Program-made: the position numbers and the translations under genes
Source of the DNA: VFHP01 sp964443385
GTDB lineage: Bacteria; Chloroflexota; Dehalococcoidia; Lucifugimonadales; UBA2985
Assembly: GCA_964443385.1 (NCBI GenBank)
Contig: CAYUCO010000079.1
Coordinates: 1 to 8,103 of the forward strand
DNA length: 8,103 nucleotides
Direction: 5' to 3'
The notes under the pieces: model-generated
What the model saw: the letters and a program-made list of their open reading frames with translations, nothing else
The model's database searches: none
What the model was told of the DNA's origin: nothing
Shown: one piece after another, positions 1 to 5,884 of the stretch
Layout of the letters: each line of letters opens with the position of its first letter
Numbering within the stretch: the first letter of the stretch is position 1

Positions 1-1
1 C

Positions 2-82
2 ACAACAAAAAACTCTTTGGGATCTACAGGCAGGGCAAATCTCCCCTTAGCTTTAATATCAGAAAACAGAATATTGTATTAA
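2..82 (+). other. possible 3' tail of an upstream gene (uncertain)
   Basis: This reading frame is open from the window edge to a TAA at 80-82, encoding about 26 residues that end in SENRILY. It would stop 21 bp before the MoeB start, which would suit an operon. I do not recognise the peptide. Another + frame stays open only to a TAG at 48-50. A minus-strand frame is open from about 78 to the edge but has no ATG, GTG or TTG start after its upstream stop. The segment is too short to choose between these, or to exclude plain non-coding DNA. A MoaD/CysO-type carrier would be the attractive neighbour here, but such proteins end in Gly-Gly and this peptide does not. Confidence 0.2.
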
Positions 83-90
83 ATTCAGTT

Positions 91-97
91 AGGAAGG
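91..97 (+). promoter_or_regulatory. ribosome binding site of the moeB-like gene
   Basis: AGGAAGG lies 6 nt before the ATG at 104. It is a strong Shine-Dalgarno sequence and fixes the start. An in-frame TAA at 80-82 also prevents any longer protein. I could not see a convincing promoter in the first 90 bases, so transcription may enter from upstream. Confidence 0.8.
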
Positions 98-103
98 CCA
101 AAA

Positions 104-931
104 ATGACTCAAACATCAGTTCTTACTCCCGATCAAGTTAAGCGTTATAGTAGGCACATTATAATGCCCCAAGTGGGCAGTAAAGGGCAACGCAGCCTGA
201 TGGACGCAAAAGTTCTTATGGTTGGTGCGGGAGGCTTGGGCTCCCCTGTGTCGGTTTACTTAAGTCTGGCAGGAGTGGGAACAATAGGCATAGTGGATTA
301 CGATACTGTTGACGTTAGCAACTTACAAAGGCAGATTTTGCATCATGAAAGAGATATAGGAACCCCGAAAATCGTATCTGCCCAGCGCACTATTGGAGAA
401 TACAACTCAAACGTTAAAGTTGTAGGGCACGAGGCTCCGCTAACATCTGATAACGCTATGGAGATAATTGATCAGTACGATATCATTATCAACGGAGCTG
501 ATAATTTCCCGGCTCGCTACTTAGTTAATGATACTGCTTATCTTTTAAATAAGCCCTTAGTGGACGGAAGCATACTGCTTTTTGACGGACAGGCAAGTGT
601 ATTTATTCCTGGCAAGGGGTGTTACAGATGTCTTTTCCCGACGCCGCCGCCGCCAGGTGCAGTTCCCAGTTGTGCAGAGGCAGGTGTGCTAGGTGCCCTG
701 CCTGGCATGGTTGGTAGCATACAGGCAGTAGAAACCATAAAGCTAATCATAGGAGCTGGAGAACCTCTTGTCGGAAGGCTTTTGTTAATAGACGCGTTGA
801 GTATGGAGTTTAGGACAGTGAAGATTCGTCGTAACCCAGAATGCCCTTTATGCGGAGACAATCCCTCGATAACAGAATTGATAGACTATGAACTCTTTTG
901 TGGGGTTGACCCGGCAAGCGCTCTCGGGTGA
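104..931 (+). CDS. moeB: MoeB/ThiF-type E1-like adenylyltransferase (sulfur carrier activating)
   Basis: This cytosolic enzyme uses ATP to adenylate the C-terminal Gly-Gly of a small ubiquitin-like sulfur carrier (MoaD, ThiS or CysO type), preparing it to become a thiocarboxylate. The nucleotide-binding loop GAGGLGSP is at residues 41-48. VDYDTVDVSNLQRQ follows at 64-77, with the expected Asn and Arg, then K89 and the GADNF motif around D133. Four zinc-binding cysteines are in place (C173, C176, C247, C250). C190 lies in the PSCAEAGVLG segment, the usual site of the E1-type cysteine. At 275 aa it is the short form: the C-terminal rhodanese domain of MoeZ/Uba4-type proteins is absent, so sulfur must come from another protein. 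The next gene is a CysM-like cysteine synthase, which points to cysteine synthesis as its role. Molybdopterin or thiamine synthesis remain possible, because MoeB, ThiF and HesA are hard to separate by sequence alone. Confidence 0.93.
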   Translation: MTQTSVLTPDQVKRYSRHIIMPQVGSKGQRSLMDAKVLMVGAGGLGSPVSVYLSLAGVGTIGIVDYDTVDVSNLQRQILHHERDIGTPKIVSAQRTIGEYNSNVKVVGHEAPLTSDNAMEIIDQYDIIINGADNFPARYLVNDTAYLLNKPLVDGSILLFDGQASVFIPGKGCYRCLFPTPPPPGAVPSCAEAGVLGALPGMVGSIQAVETIKLIIGAGEPLVGRLLLIDALSMEFRTVKIRRNPECPLCGDNPSITELIDYELFCGVDPASALG

Positions 932-941
932 AGATAAAGCA

Positions 942-970
942 GAACATATAAATAACGATTGGAACATATA
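942..970 (+). repeat. 9-bp direct repeat in the moeB-cysM gap
   Basis: GAACATATA occurs at 942-950 and again at 962-970, so the copies are exactly 20 bp apart, close to two helical turns. The second copy ends 7 bp before the ATG of the cysteine synthase. It may be a regulator site or a chance AT-rich repeat. No clear Shine-Dalgarno is seen in this gap; the nearest purine run, GGA at 961-963, is 14 nt from the ATG. Confidence 0.35.
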
Positions 971-977
971 GTCACCT

Positions 978-1913
978 ATGAAAAAAATGGACATCCTCGA
1001 CACAGTTGGAGGCACACCTCTGGTTCACTTGAACAAGATGAGTCCCAACAAGGACGTGCAAATCTTTGCCAAGCTTGAAGGAAACAATCCAACGGGTAGC
1101 GTTAAAGACAGAATAGCGAAGTACATGATTGAAAAGGCAGAGGCGGACGGGACTCTTACCAAAGATAAAACCATATTGGAGCCAACCAGTGGCAACACAG
1201 GGATAGCCCTAGCGTTTATAGCCCGTCGTAAGGGATATAAAATAAAGGTAGTTATGCCTAAGAACGTTAGCATAGAGAGAGCTCAGCTGCTAGAGGCATA
1301 CGGCGCAGAAATTGTTTTAAGTGATGGGGACAAGGGCACAAATGGGGCCATAGTGGTGGCAGAGGAAATGGCTGCAAATGACAATTCTTATTTTATGCCA
1401 TACCAATATGGGAATGATGCAAACCCACGGGCCCATTATGAAACTACAGGAAGAGAAATAATAGAAGACATACCGGAAGTGGATGTTTTTGTTGCAGGAT
1501 TAGGAACTGGGGGCACGTTGATGGGCGTTGGTAGGAGGCTTAAGGAATATAATCCTGCGATTCAGGTAGTAGCAGTGGTTCCCCATCCTGACGATGTTAT
1601 ACAAGGTCTGCGGAGTTTGGAAGAGGGCTTTATTCCCCCTATCCTAGACCTGTCCCTTCTCGACAGGAGAATAATGATAGAAAGCAGTAAAGCGTTTAGT
1701 TTTACTAAAGAACTCATGCAACAAGAAGGTATTTTTGCTGGTATCTCTTCAGGCTCTGTGGTGTGCTGCGCAATGATGTTAGCCGAAAAAATGGAGAAGG
1801 GCAACATTGTATGCTTACTTGCTGATGGAGGATGGAAATACCTCAGCACTTCTTTGTGGACCAACGACTTTGCAGACATGAAAGAAAACGTAGAATATAA
1901 GATTTGGTGGTAG
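978..1913 (+). CDS. cysM: PLP-dependent cysteine synthase, CysM-like (probable O-phosphoserine sulfhydrylase)
   Basis: This cytosolic fold-type II PLP enzyme makes L-cysteine by replacing the side-chain leaving group of an activated serine with sulfide or a carrier-bound thiocarboxylate. The PLP lysine is K43 in NPTGSVKDR. The substrate loop PTSGNTG spans 69-75, the phosphate-binding GLGTGGT 174-180, and ISSGS is at 256-260. The length, 311 aa, is normal. Three traits resemble Mycobacterium tuberculosis CysM more than CysK: GLRSLEEGF at 210-218, whose R212 falls at the place of the phosphoserine-recognising Arg220 by a constant 8-residue offset from the PLP lysine; EGIFAGISSG at 250-259; and the C-terminal GGWKYLST at 284-291. 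O-phosphoserine plus a thiocarboxylated carrier is therefore the inferred substrate pair, consistent with the MoeB-like gene 46 bp upstream. The start is the first ATG; another ATG lies at 987, and neither has a good ribosome site. O-acetylserine use cannot be excluded. Confidence 0.9.
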   Translation: MKKMDILDTVGGTPLVHLNKMSPNKDVQIFAKLEGNNPTGSVKDRIAKYMIEKAEADGTLTKDKTILEPTSGNTGIALAFIARRKGYKIKVVMPKNVSIERAQLLEAYGAEIVLSDGDKGTNGAIVVAEEMAANDNSYFMPYQYGNDANPRAHYETTGREIIEDIPEVDVFVAGLGTGGTLMGVGRRLKEYNPAIQVVAVVPHPDDVIQGLRSLEEGFIPPILDLSLLDRRIMIESSKAFSFTKELMQQEGIFAGISSGSVVCCAMMLAEKMEKGNIVCLLADGGWKYLSTSLWTNDFADMKENVEYKIWW

Positions 1914-1986
1914 GGTGGATGTCACGCAACAACTCTCCTGTATAGGTACTCACAGTCGCCGCGCGCTCGTACGTGCTTGTATTCAC

Positions 1987-2016
1987 TTGTGTTTTACTTA
2001 AATTCTCTGATATACT
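1987..2016 (+). promoter_or_regulatory. extended -10 promoter for the winged-helix gene
   Basis: TATACT at 2011-2016 is preceded by TG plus one base (2008-2010), which makes an extended -10 element. A weak -35, TTGTGT, sits at 1987-1992 with an 18-bp spacer. Transcription would begin near 2023, about 24 nt before the TTG start. The rest of the 1914-2046 gap shows no terminator or RNA gene, only CTTGT pentamers at 1976, 1986 and 2027. Confidence 0.5.
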
Positions 2017-2034
2017 CTTTCCAGTGCTTGTGTC

Positions 2035-2040
2035 AAGGAG
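2035..2040 (+). promoter_or_regulatory. ribosome binding site that selects a TTG start
   Basis: AAGGAG lies 6 nt before the TTG at 2047. The first in-frame ATG, at 2065, is 24 nt away, too far to use this site, so TTG is the better start. The site also overlaps a small inverted repeat, CTTG-TGT-CAAG, at 2027-2037 that could mask it slightly. Confidence 0.75.
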
Positions 2041-2046
2041 AAGCTA

Positions 2047-2343
2047 TTGAAAATATCTCAAATAATGGTTTCCAAGGGTCCTTTAGGAGAAAGCCTTCCA
2101 CCCTTGCAGTCAATGCTGTTGGAGGAACTAAACAGACGACCTGACGAAGTTTTTGACAATAACGATGAAAGCCTGCTTAGAATATTTCCTCGTCTTAAAC
2201 GATCTTCTCTAAGCTGGTCTTTGTACTTGCTGCACAAACAGGGATTAATAGCAAAGAAGAGAATTCGTCTGAACGGAAGGCTGAGCACCGTTTTTGGCTC
2301 CCACGAAGCGGTAGAAGCTTTAAAGGAACATATGGAATCTTGA
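2047..2343 (+). CDS. small winged-helix-like protein (possible transcription regulator)
   Basis: I do not recognise a named family for this 98-aa protein. It has a predicted N-terminal helix (about 18-35), a helix-turn-helix-like pair with SLLRIFPRL at 43-51 followed by a helix through SWSLYLLHKQGLI (56-68), a basic hairpin (KKRIRLNGRLSTVFGS, about 70-85) that looks like the wing, and a final helix (HEAVEALKEHM). This layout and the basic wing suggest DNA binding. No signal peptide, membrane segment or cysteine is present. The start is TTG, chosen because AAGGAG lies 6 nt upstream. It appears to have its own extended -10 promoter rather than belonging to the moeB-cysM unit. Its stop is 5 bp from the stop of the convergent lipoprotein gene. 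Its target and signal cannot be inferred; control of itself or of a neighbour is only a guess. Confidence 0.75.
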   Translation: MKISQIMVSKGPLGESLPPLQSMLLEELNRRPDEVFDNNDESLLRIFPRLKRSSLSWSLYLLHKQGLIAKKRIRLNGRLSTVFGSHEAVEALKEHMES

Positions 2344-2348
2344 GGCCG

Positions 2349-4247
2349 CTAATATTTAGTTGTGAATATAGAGTAAGAAGCCGGTAGGGTCGTATTTTCT
2401 GAGGTTGGAGATACTGTAATAACTCGCTTAGAAACAATTTGCGACGGGTTTATGAGAAATGTTCCTTTAGCAAATTCATCTAGTGGCATTGTTTTTACTG
2501 TAACTTCGCTTCCGATTTCTATCAGTTGGACCAAGTATGACTGAGGAATAGTGTTCTTTGTGCGTACAAATCCCCGGCTTAGCCATACGGAGTCAGTTTC
2601 ATCCATTGAATCAAAAAAATCTAGCTCAGGTATGGAAACGTCGTCAATACAGAGGCCAATATCGTGTCTCGACTCATCAGTTATGTATTCAAAACGTAGC
2701 AATATCTCGCTCCCTACGTAAGGCGTAAGATTAACGACTTCAGACAACCAGCCACCACTATCCCCGGTGTATCCAGGTCCATAGGCCCTACCAAGTGGAT
2801 TCACTGAAGAGGATGAAGAACCATTTACTATTTCCCATGTCTCTCCTTTATCTAATGATATTGCGACGTAAGCATAGTCCCATGATTCTTCTATGGAATA
2901 CCAAGCTTTAAAATGAAGATTAGCAGTCATAACATCAGACAAATCCACAGTCGTAGTTAAAGTTGAATCTATAGAATCACCCTTGTTTCCCCACCAACAA
3001 TGGTTGTCTGGTTGATCAGAGTGGGGCAGTATACGATTGGTTTCAGTCCCATTAAAATGCAGGTAGAAAGGCTCGGTGGACGAGCTTAGTTCAATGTAAT
3101 CTGCTGAAAACTGAGGTAAAGTGGCCGAATGCTGCTCGTTAACCGAAAGGATGGAGGAGCCTAATGTTAAATTAAGATTGTCATAATAGTATGGATGTAC
3201 AGCAAATGAGTCTAGGTAATTAGCTACAATCCAATCACCGAAAACATCGTAGAAGCGTTTGCTGTAGCCGGATTCAGTAAGAAAGTTGTTTATACCATCA
3301 ATGCCGTCCGGTTGAGACTTTATTAAGACCTTTAGGTTATTATACCCACCGAAATATTGTGATAGATATTCTATAAACAACGAAGAAGCTCCATAATGTG
3401 GGAGAGAATCGGAATCGTCGTGTGGCCAATTAATTAAAGAGGTTTGAGGGTTGCTTTCGAAATTATCAACGAAACTCAGGTTGTATCCAGTTATGTTTTT
3501 TGCTACCTCTGATAGGCCTTCATTGATCCAGGTTTCTTCGTTTGGATCTTGAGCCCAGTGGATGGCGTGCTGAAATTCATGGATTAACAACTCGAAGTAA
3601 AAAGTAGAACCGAGCCGCGCCGAGGACGGGTCTATATAGAGTATTTCGTATTCATTACTGTATCTAGAGATTTCTCTTGGATACTCATCTGACATGCTGT
3701 AATAACCAGCCACCCCGTTTATTTGGGTGTGTAGTATGTAAATGTGAACATCATTATCAATGCCAGGGGTCCATTCATGTCCGAGAGTTTGAGTTAACTT
3801 TGGGTATATGGAGGATTCAAACGTTTCAGCGATGAATTCTAAAGTACTGAGCGAAGGTAATGAATCTTTTTCGAAGAACCAGTAAGCGTGATCGCTTATA
3901 TAAGCCAACTCAGCTGATACTTCATATACTTTGTTGTGTACTAGATCTGAAACCCAAAAAGAATCCAGATCACCTAAACTTCTGAGTGGAGGTTTTGATT
4001 CTTCTCTATTTTGCATATAACCACTCAGGTCTTTCGCACCTGAAAAACGTTGATACAAAGAAAACAAATCTCTGTTATCTGGGAAACCTGAAGAAGGGCC
4101 TGGAGGCAGTTTAATATATTGAGCACTGTTTGAAATGGAGGAGGGAATAAGCGTCGCGGTATTGGTAGGCGATGATGCGGGTACATTAGTACTGCAGCCA
4201 GCCAGAATCAAGAGGATTATAGATACATAAAATTTATTAACAAGCAT
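2349..4247 (-). CDS. secreted lipoprotein with HEFQH zinc metallopeptidase domain (immune inhibitor A / M30-like)
   Basis: This 632-aa protein is a predicted exported, lipid-anchored protease. The N-terminus is a lipoprotein signal: K5, a hydrophobic run (residues 6-15) and the lipobox LAGC with the acylated C18, followed by a Ser/Thr/Pro-rich linker to about 40. The catalytic motif HEFQH is at 223-227, and NEGLSE at 242-247 supplies a probable third zinc ligand, E243, 16 residues after H227. This is a gluzincin pattern as in thermolysin-type and M30-type enzymes. HYGASSLFIEYLSQYFG (284-300) is also typical of this group. From about 395 to 545 a beta-rich region (WWGNKGDSID, SLDKGETWE, RFEYITD, CIDDVSIPE) resembles the C-terminal jelly-roll of immune inhibitor A-like proteins. 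It could degrade environmental protein, but the substrate is unknown. It starts at ATG 4247 with no clear Shine-Dalgarno, and is divergent from recA with a shared promoter region. Confidence 0.85.
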   Translation of the reverse strand: MLVNKFYVSIILLILAGCSTNVPASSPTNTATLIPSSISNSAQYIKLPPGPSSGFPDNRDLFSLYQRFSGAKDLSGYMQNREESKPPLRSLGDLDSFWVSDLVHNKVYEVSAELAYISDHAYWFFEKDSLPSLSTLEFIAETFESSIYPKLTQTLGHEWTPGIDNDVHIYILHTQINGVAGYYSMSDEYPREISRYSNEYEILYIDPSSARLGSTFYFELLIHEFQHAIHWAQDPNEETWINEGLSEVAKNITGYNLSFVDNFESNPQTSLINWPHDDSDSLPHYGASSLFIEYLSQYFGGYNNLKVLIKSQPDGIDGINNFLTESGYSKRFYDVFGDWIVANYLDSFAVHPYYYDNLNLTLGSSILSVNEQHSATLPQFSADYIELSSSTEPFYLHFNGTETNRILPHSDQPDNHCWWGNKGDSIDSTLTTTVDLSDVMTANLHFKAWYSIEESWDYAYVAISLDKGETWEIVNGSSSSSVNPLGRAYGPGYTGDSGGWLSEVVNLTPYVGSEILLRFEYITDESRHDIGLCIDDVSIPELDFFDSMDETDSVWLSRGFVRTKNTIPQSYLVQLIEIGSEVTVKTMPLDEFAKGTFLINPSQIVSKRVITVSPTSENTTLPASYSIFTTKY

Positions 4248-4267
4248 TATGTCGTATTACCGAGAAG

Positions 4268-4296
4268 AGTATCTTAGAAACAAGCCTTCTTGTCCA
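4268..4296 (-). promoter_or_regulatory. divergent promoter of the metallopeptidase lipoprotein gene
   Basis: Read on the minus strand, TGGACA (4296 to 4291, five of six matches to the -35 consensus) is followed after exactly 17 bp by GATACT (4273 to 4268, four of six matches to the -10). Transcription would begin near 4261, giving a leader of about 14 nt before the ATG at 4247. That short leader fits the missing Shine-Dalgarno. It overlaps the recA promoter face to face. Confidence 0.55.
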
Positions 4297-4302
4297 TATA
4301 AT
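4274..4302 (+). promoter_or_regulatory. recA promoter
   Basis: A perfect -10 hexamer TATAAT (4297-4302) is preceded, after a 17-bp spacer, by a weak -35 TTAGAA (4274-4279). Transcription should begin near 4309. This rules against the longest possible recA reading frame, whose ATG at 4301 would lie inside the -10 box. A weak -35 with a strong -10 is often seen at promoters under repressor control. Confidence 0.65.
4280..4293. promoter_or_regulatory. palindromic operator candidate (possible LexA/SOS box) shared by recA and the peptidase gene
   Basis: ACAAG-CCTT-CTTGT is a perfect 5-N4-5 palindrome. It lies inside the spacers of both divergent promoters, where a bound repressor would block both. 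The 5-N4-5 geometry equals that of Gram-positive LexA boxes (GAAC-N4-GTTC core), although the arm sequence differs. Calling it a LexA site is an inference from its place in the recA promoter; the palindrome itself is directly visible. Confidence 0.5.
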
Positions 4303-4345
4303 GCCGCCATGCTATCATAATTTCAAAATGGCGATTAGGAAAGAA

Positions 4346-5350
4346 ATGGTCACTGAAAAAGAAAAAGCGTTAGAGTTAGCACTAGGGCAAATAGAGCGAC
4401 AGCTAGGCAAAGGGACGATCATGCGCCTCGGCGAGGGAGCTATAGTTGTAGATGCAATTTCGACAGGATCCCTCTCATTGGATATTGCCCTAGGAGTTGG
4501 AGGTGTACCGAAGGGTAGAGTCACTGAAATTTTTGGTGCAGAATCGGCGGGGAAATCGACACTGGCCCACCATATTATGGCTGAGGCGCAGAAGGCCGGA
4601 GGGATAGCTGCTTATATAGACGCAGAGCACGCGCTGGATGCTTCTTATGCTAGCAACCTAGGCGTAAACTTAAACGATCTTCTTGTTTCTCAACCTGACA
4701 CAGCAGAGCAGGCTTTGGAAATAGCAGAATACCTTGTAAGGAGCGGAGCGGTAGACGTTGTAGTTATTGATAGCGTTGCGGCATTAGTACCAAGGGCAGA
4801 ACTTGAAGGCGATATGGGAGATTCTCATATGGGGCTTCAGGCTAGATTGATGTCTCAAGCATTGAGGAAATTATCAGCTGCCATTAACAGGTCAAACTCG
4901 TCGGTGATTTTCATAAACCAGTTGAGAGAGAAAATTGGAGTGGTTTTTGGCAATCCAGAAGTAACTCCAGGCGGACGGGCATTGAAATTTTACAGTTCTG
5001 TTCGAATAGATCTTAGAAGAATAGATTCTATTAAACAAGGAACAGAAGTAGTTGGGAATCGAGTTAGGGCCAGAATAGTTAAGAATAAGGTTTCTCCTCC
5101 ATTCAAAGTGGCAGAATTCGATATTATGTTTAACGTAGGAATCAGTAAGGTGGGAGAAATATTGGATCTGGGCACAGAAGAAGGATCCATTAGTAAGAGC
5201 GGCTCATTTTACTCTTATGGTGACACCCGCCTAGGTCAAGGTAGAGAGAATGCCAAAGATTATTTAAAGCAAAACCCGAATATTGCAGAAGAAATAGAAC
5301 AGAAAATTAGAAATATTCCAACTAAATCAAACCCAATAGCATCAGATTAA
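4346..5350 (+). CDS. recA: RecA recombinase
   Basis: RecA is the ATP-dependent DNA strand-exchange protein of homologous recombination and the co-protease that triggers LexA cleavage in the SOS response. In the 334-aa form chosen here, the Walker A loop GAESAGKST is at 64-72, the catalytic Glu of IDAEH at 94, Walker B VVVIDSVAAL at 138-147, DNA loop L1 around EGDMGDSHM (154-162), and loop L2 at about 191-210 (NQLREKIGVVFGNPE...). The start at 4346 has AGGA 5 nt upstream. ATG 4328 (340 aa, beginning MAIRKE) is a real alternative but has no ribosome site, and ATG 4301 lies inside the -10 box. Oddities: the usual GPESSGKTT is GAESAGKST, and the C-terminus (IPTKSNPIASD) lacks the strongly acidic tail of E. 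coli RecA. recX follows after 42 bp, probably in the same transcript. Confidence 0.97.
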   Translation: MVTEKEKALELALGQIERQLGKGTIMRLGEGAIVVDAISTGSLSLDIALGVGGVPKGRVTEIFGAESAGKSTLAHHIMAEAQKAGGIAAYIDAEHALDASYASNLGVNLNDLLVSQPDTAEQALEIAEYLVRSGAVDVVVIDSVAALVPRAELEGDMGDSHMGLQARLMSQALRKLSAAINRSNSSVIFINQLREKIGVVFGNPEVTPGGRALKFYSSVRIDLRRIDSIKQGTEVVGNRVRARIVKNKVSPPFKVAEFDIMFNVGISKVGEILDLGTEEGSISKSGSFYSYGDTRLGQGRENAKDYLKQNPNIAEEIEQKIRNIPTKSNPIASD

Positions 5351-5392
5351 TTATTGAATTGGACAGGCAATCAATCCTCCTAGTATGATTAT

Positions 5393-5875
5393 ATGACCAC
5401 CAAGGAGCGTCAATTTCAAAGGGCACTATCAGTCGCGTTAAGATACATATCTTATCGGCAAAGGAGCTCTTCTGAAGTTAAGTCTAAACTTCTAGAACAA
5501 CACCCGACGGCCATAGTTGATTTGGTATTGCAAAGGCTAGAGGAAACGAACTTACTGGATGACGAACAATTCGCCTTTCAATGGGTAGAATTCAGAAATA
5601 AAATCAGACCCAAAAGCGCTATTATGCTTCGAAGGGAACTAGCACAAAAGGGAGTTGCCACAGACCTTATAGAAAAAGCAGTGGTTGACGTTGATGATAG
5701 TCATAATGCATATATAGCCGCCACGAAATTTCGGGGCAAAAGAGATCCTAGAACTGTTAATAATTTCACAGAAAAACTATTTAGTCATTTAAAAAGAAGA
5801 GGATATAGTTACACAGTAATCAAAAGAACTATTGATGAAGTTGCAAGAGAAAACTGTAGTCAATCAGATATATAG
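5393..5875 (+). CDS. recX: RecX family regulator of RecA
   Basis: RecX binds RecA filaments and limits their growth and activity in the cytosol. This 160-aa protein has the family's all-helical repeats: YRQRSSSEVKSKL at 21-33, LLDDEQFAFQWVEFR at 54-68, RPKSAIMLRRELAQKGV at 72-88, and a last repeat around KLFSHLKRRGYSYTVIKRTIDE (128-149). The length is normal for RecX. The ATG at 5393 is the first possible start, because an in-frame TAG sits at 5381-5383; no obvious Shine-Dalgarno precedes it, so translation may depend on recA. The position 42 bp after recA is the classical one, which raises confidence. Its stop lies 9 bp from the stop of the convergent ABC exporter gene, with no terminator visible between them. 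Confidence 0.9.
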   Translation: MTTKERQFQRALSVALRYISYRQRSSSEVKSKLLEQHPTAIVDLVLQRLEETNLLDDEQFAFQWVEFRNKIRPKSAIMLRRELAQKGVATDLIEKAVVDVDDSHNAYIAATKFRGKRDPRTVNNFTEKLFSHLKRRGYSYTVIKRTIDEVARENCSQSDI

Positions 5876-5884
5876 AAAAACTCA

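Noticed and set aside
640..655. GCC triplet repeat, possible slippage site
   Set aside because: It encodes the proline run PTPPPPG before PSCAEAGVLG, a normal feature of this MoeB-like family.
1914..2046. Terminator, riboswitch or small RNA in the gap after cysM
   Set aside because: I found no stable hairpin followed by a T-run and no recognisable riboswitch core; the only palindrome near 1968-1973 is the short CGTACG.
2195..2437. Minus-strand open frame across the winged-helix/lipoprotein junction
   Set aside because: It overlaps two better-supported genes on both sides and shows no domain or ribosome site.
4301..4345. Longer recA starting at ATG 4301 (349 aa)
   Set aside because: The ATG lies inside the perfect -10 hexamer TATAAT (4297-4302) and has no ribosome site, and the added residues (MPPCYHNFK) do not look like a RecA N-terminus.
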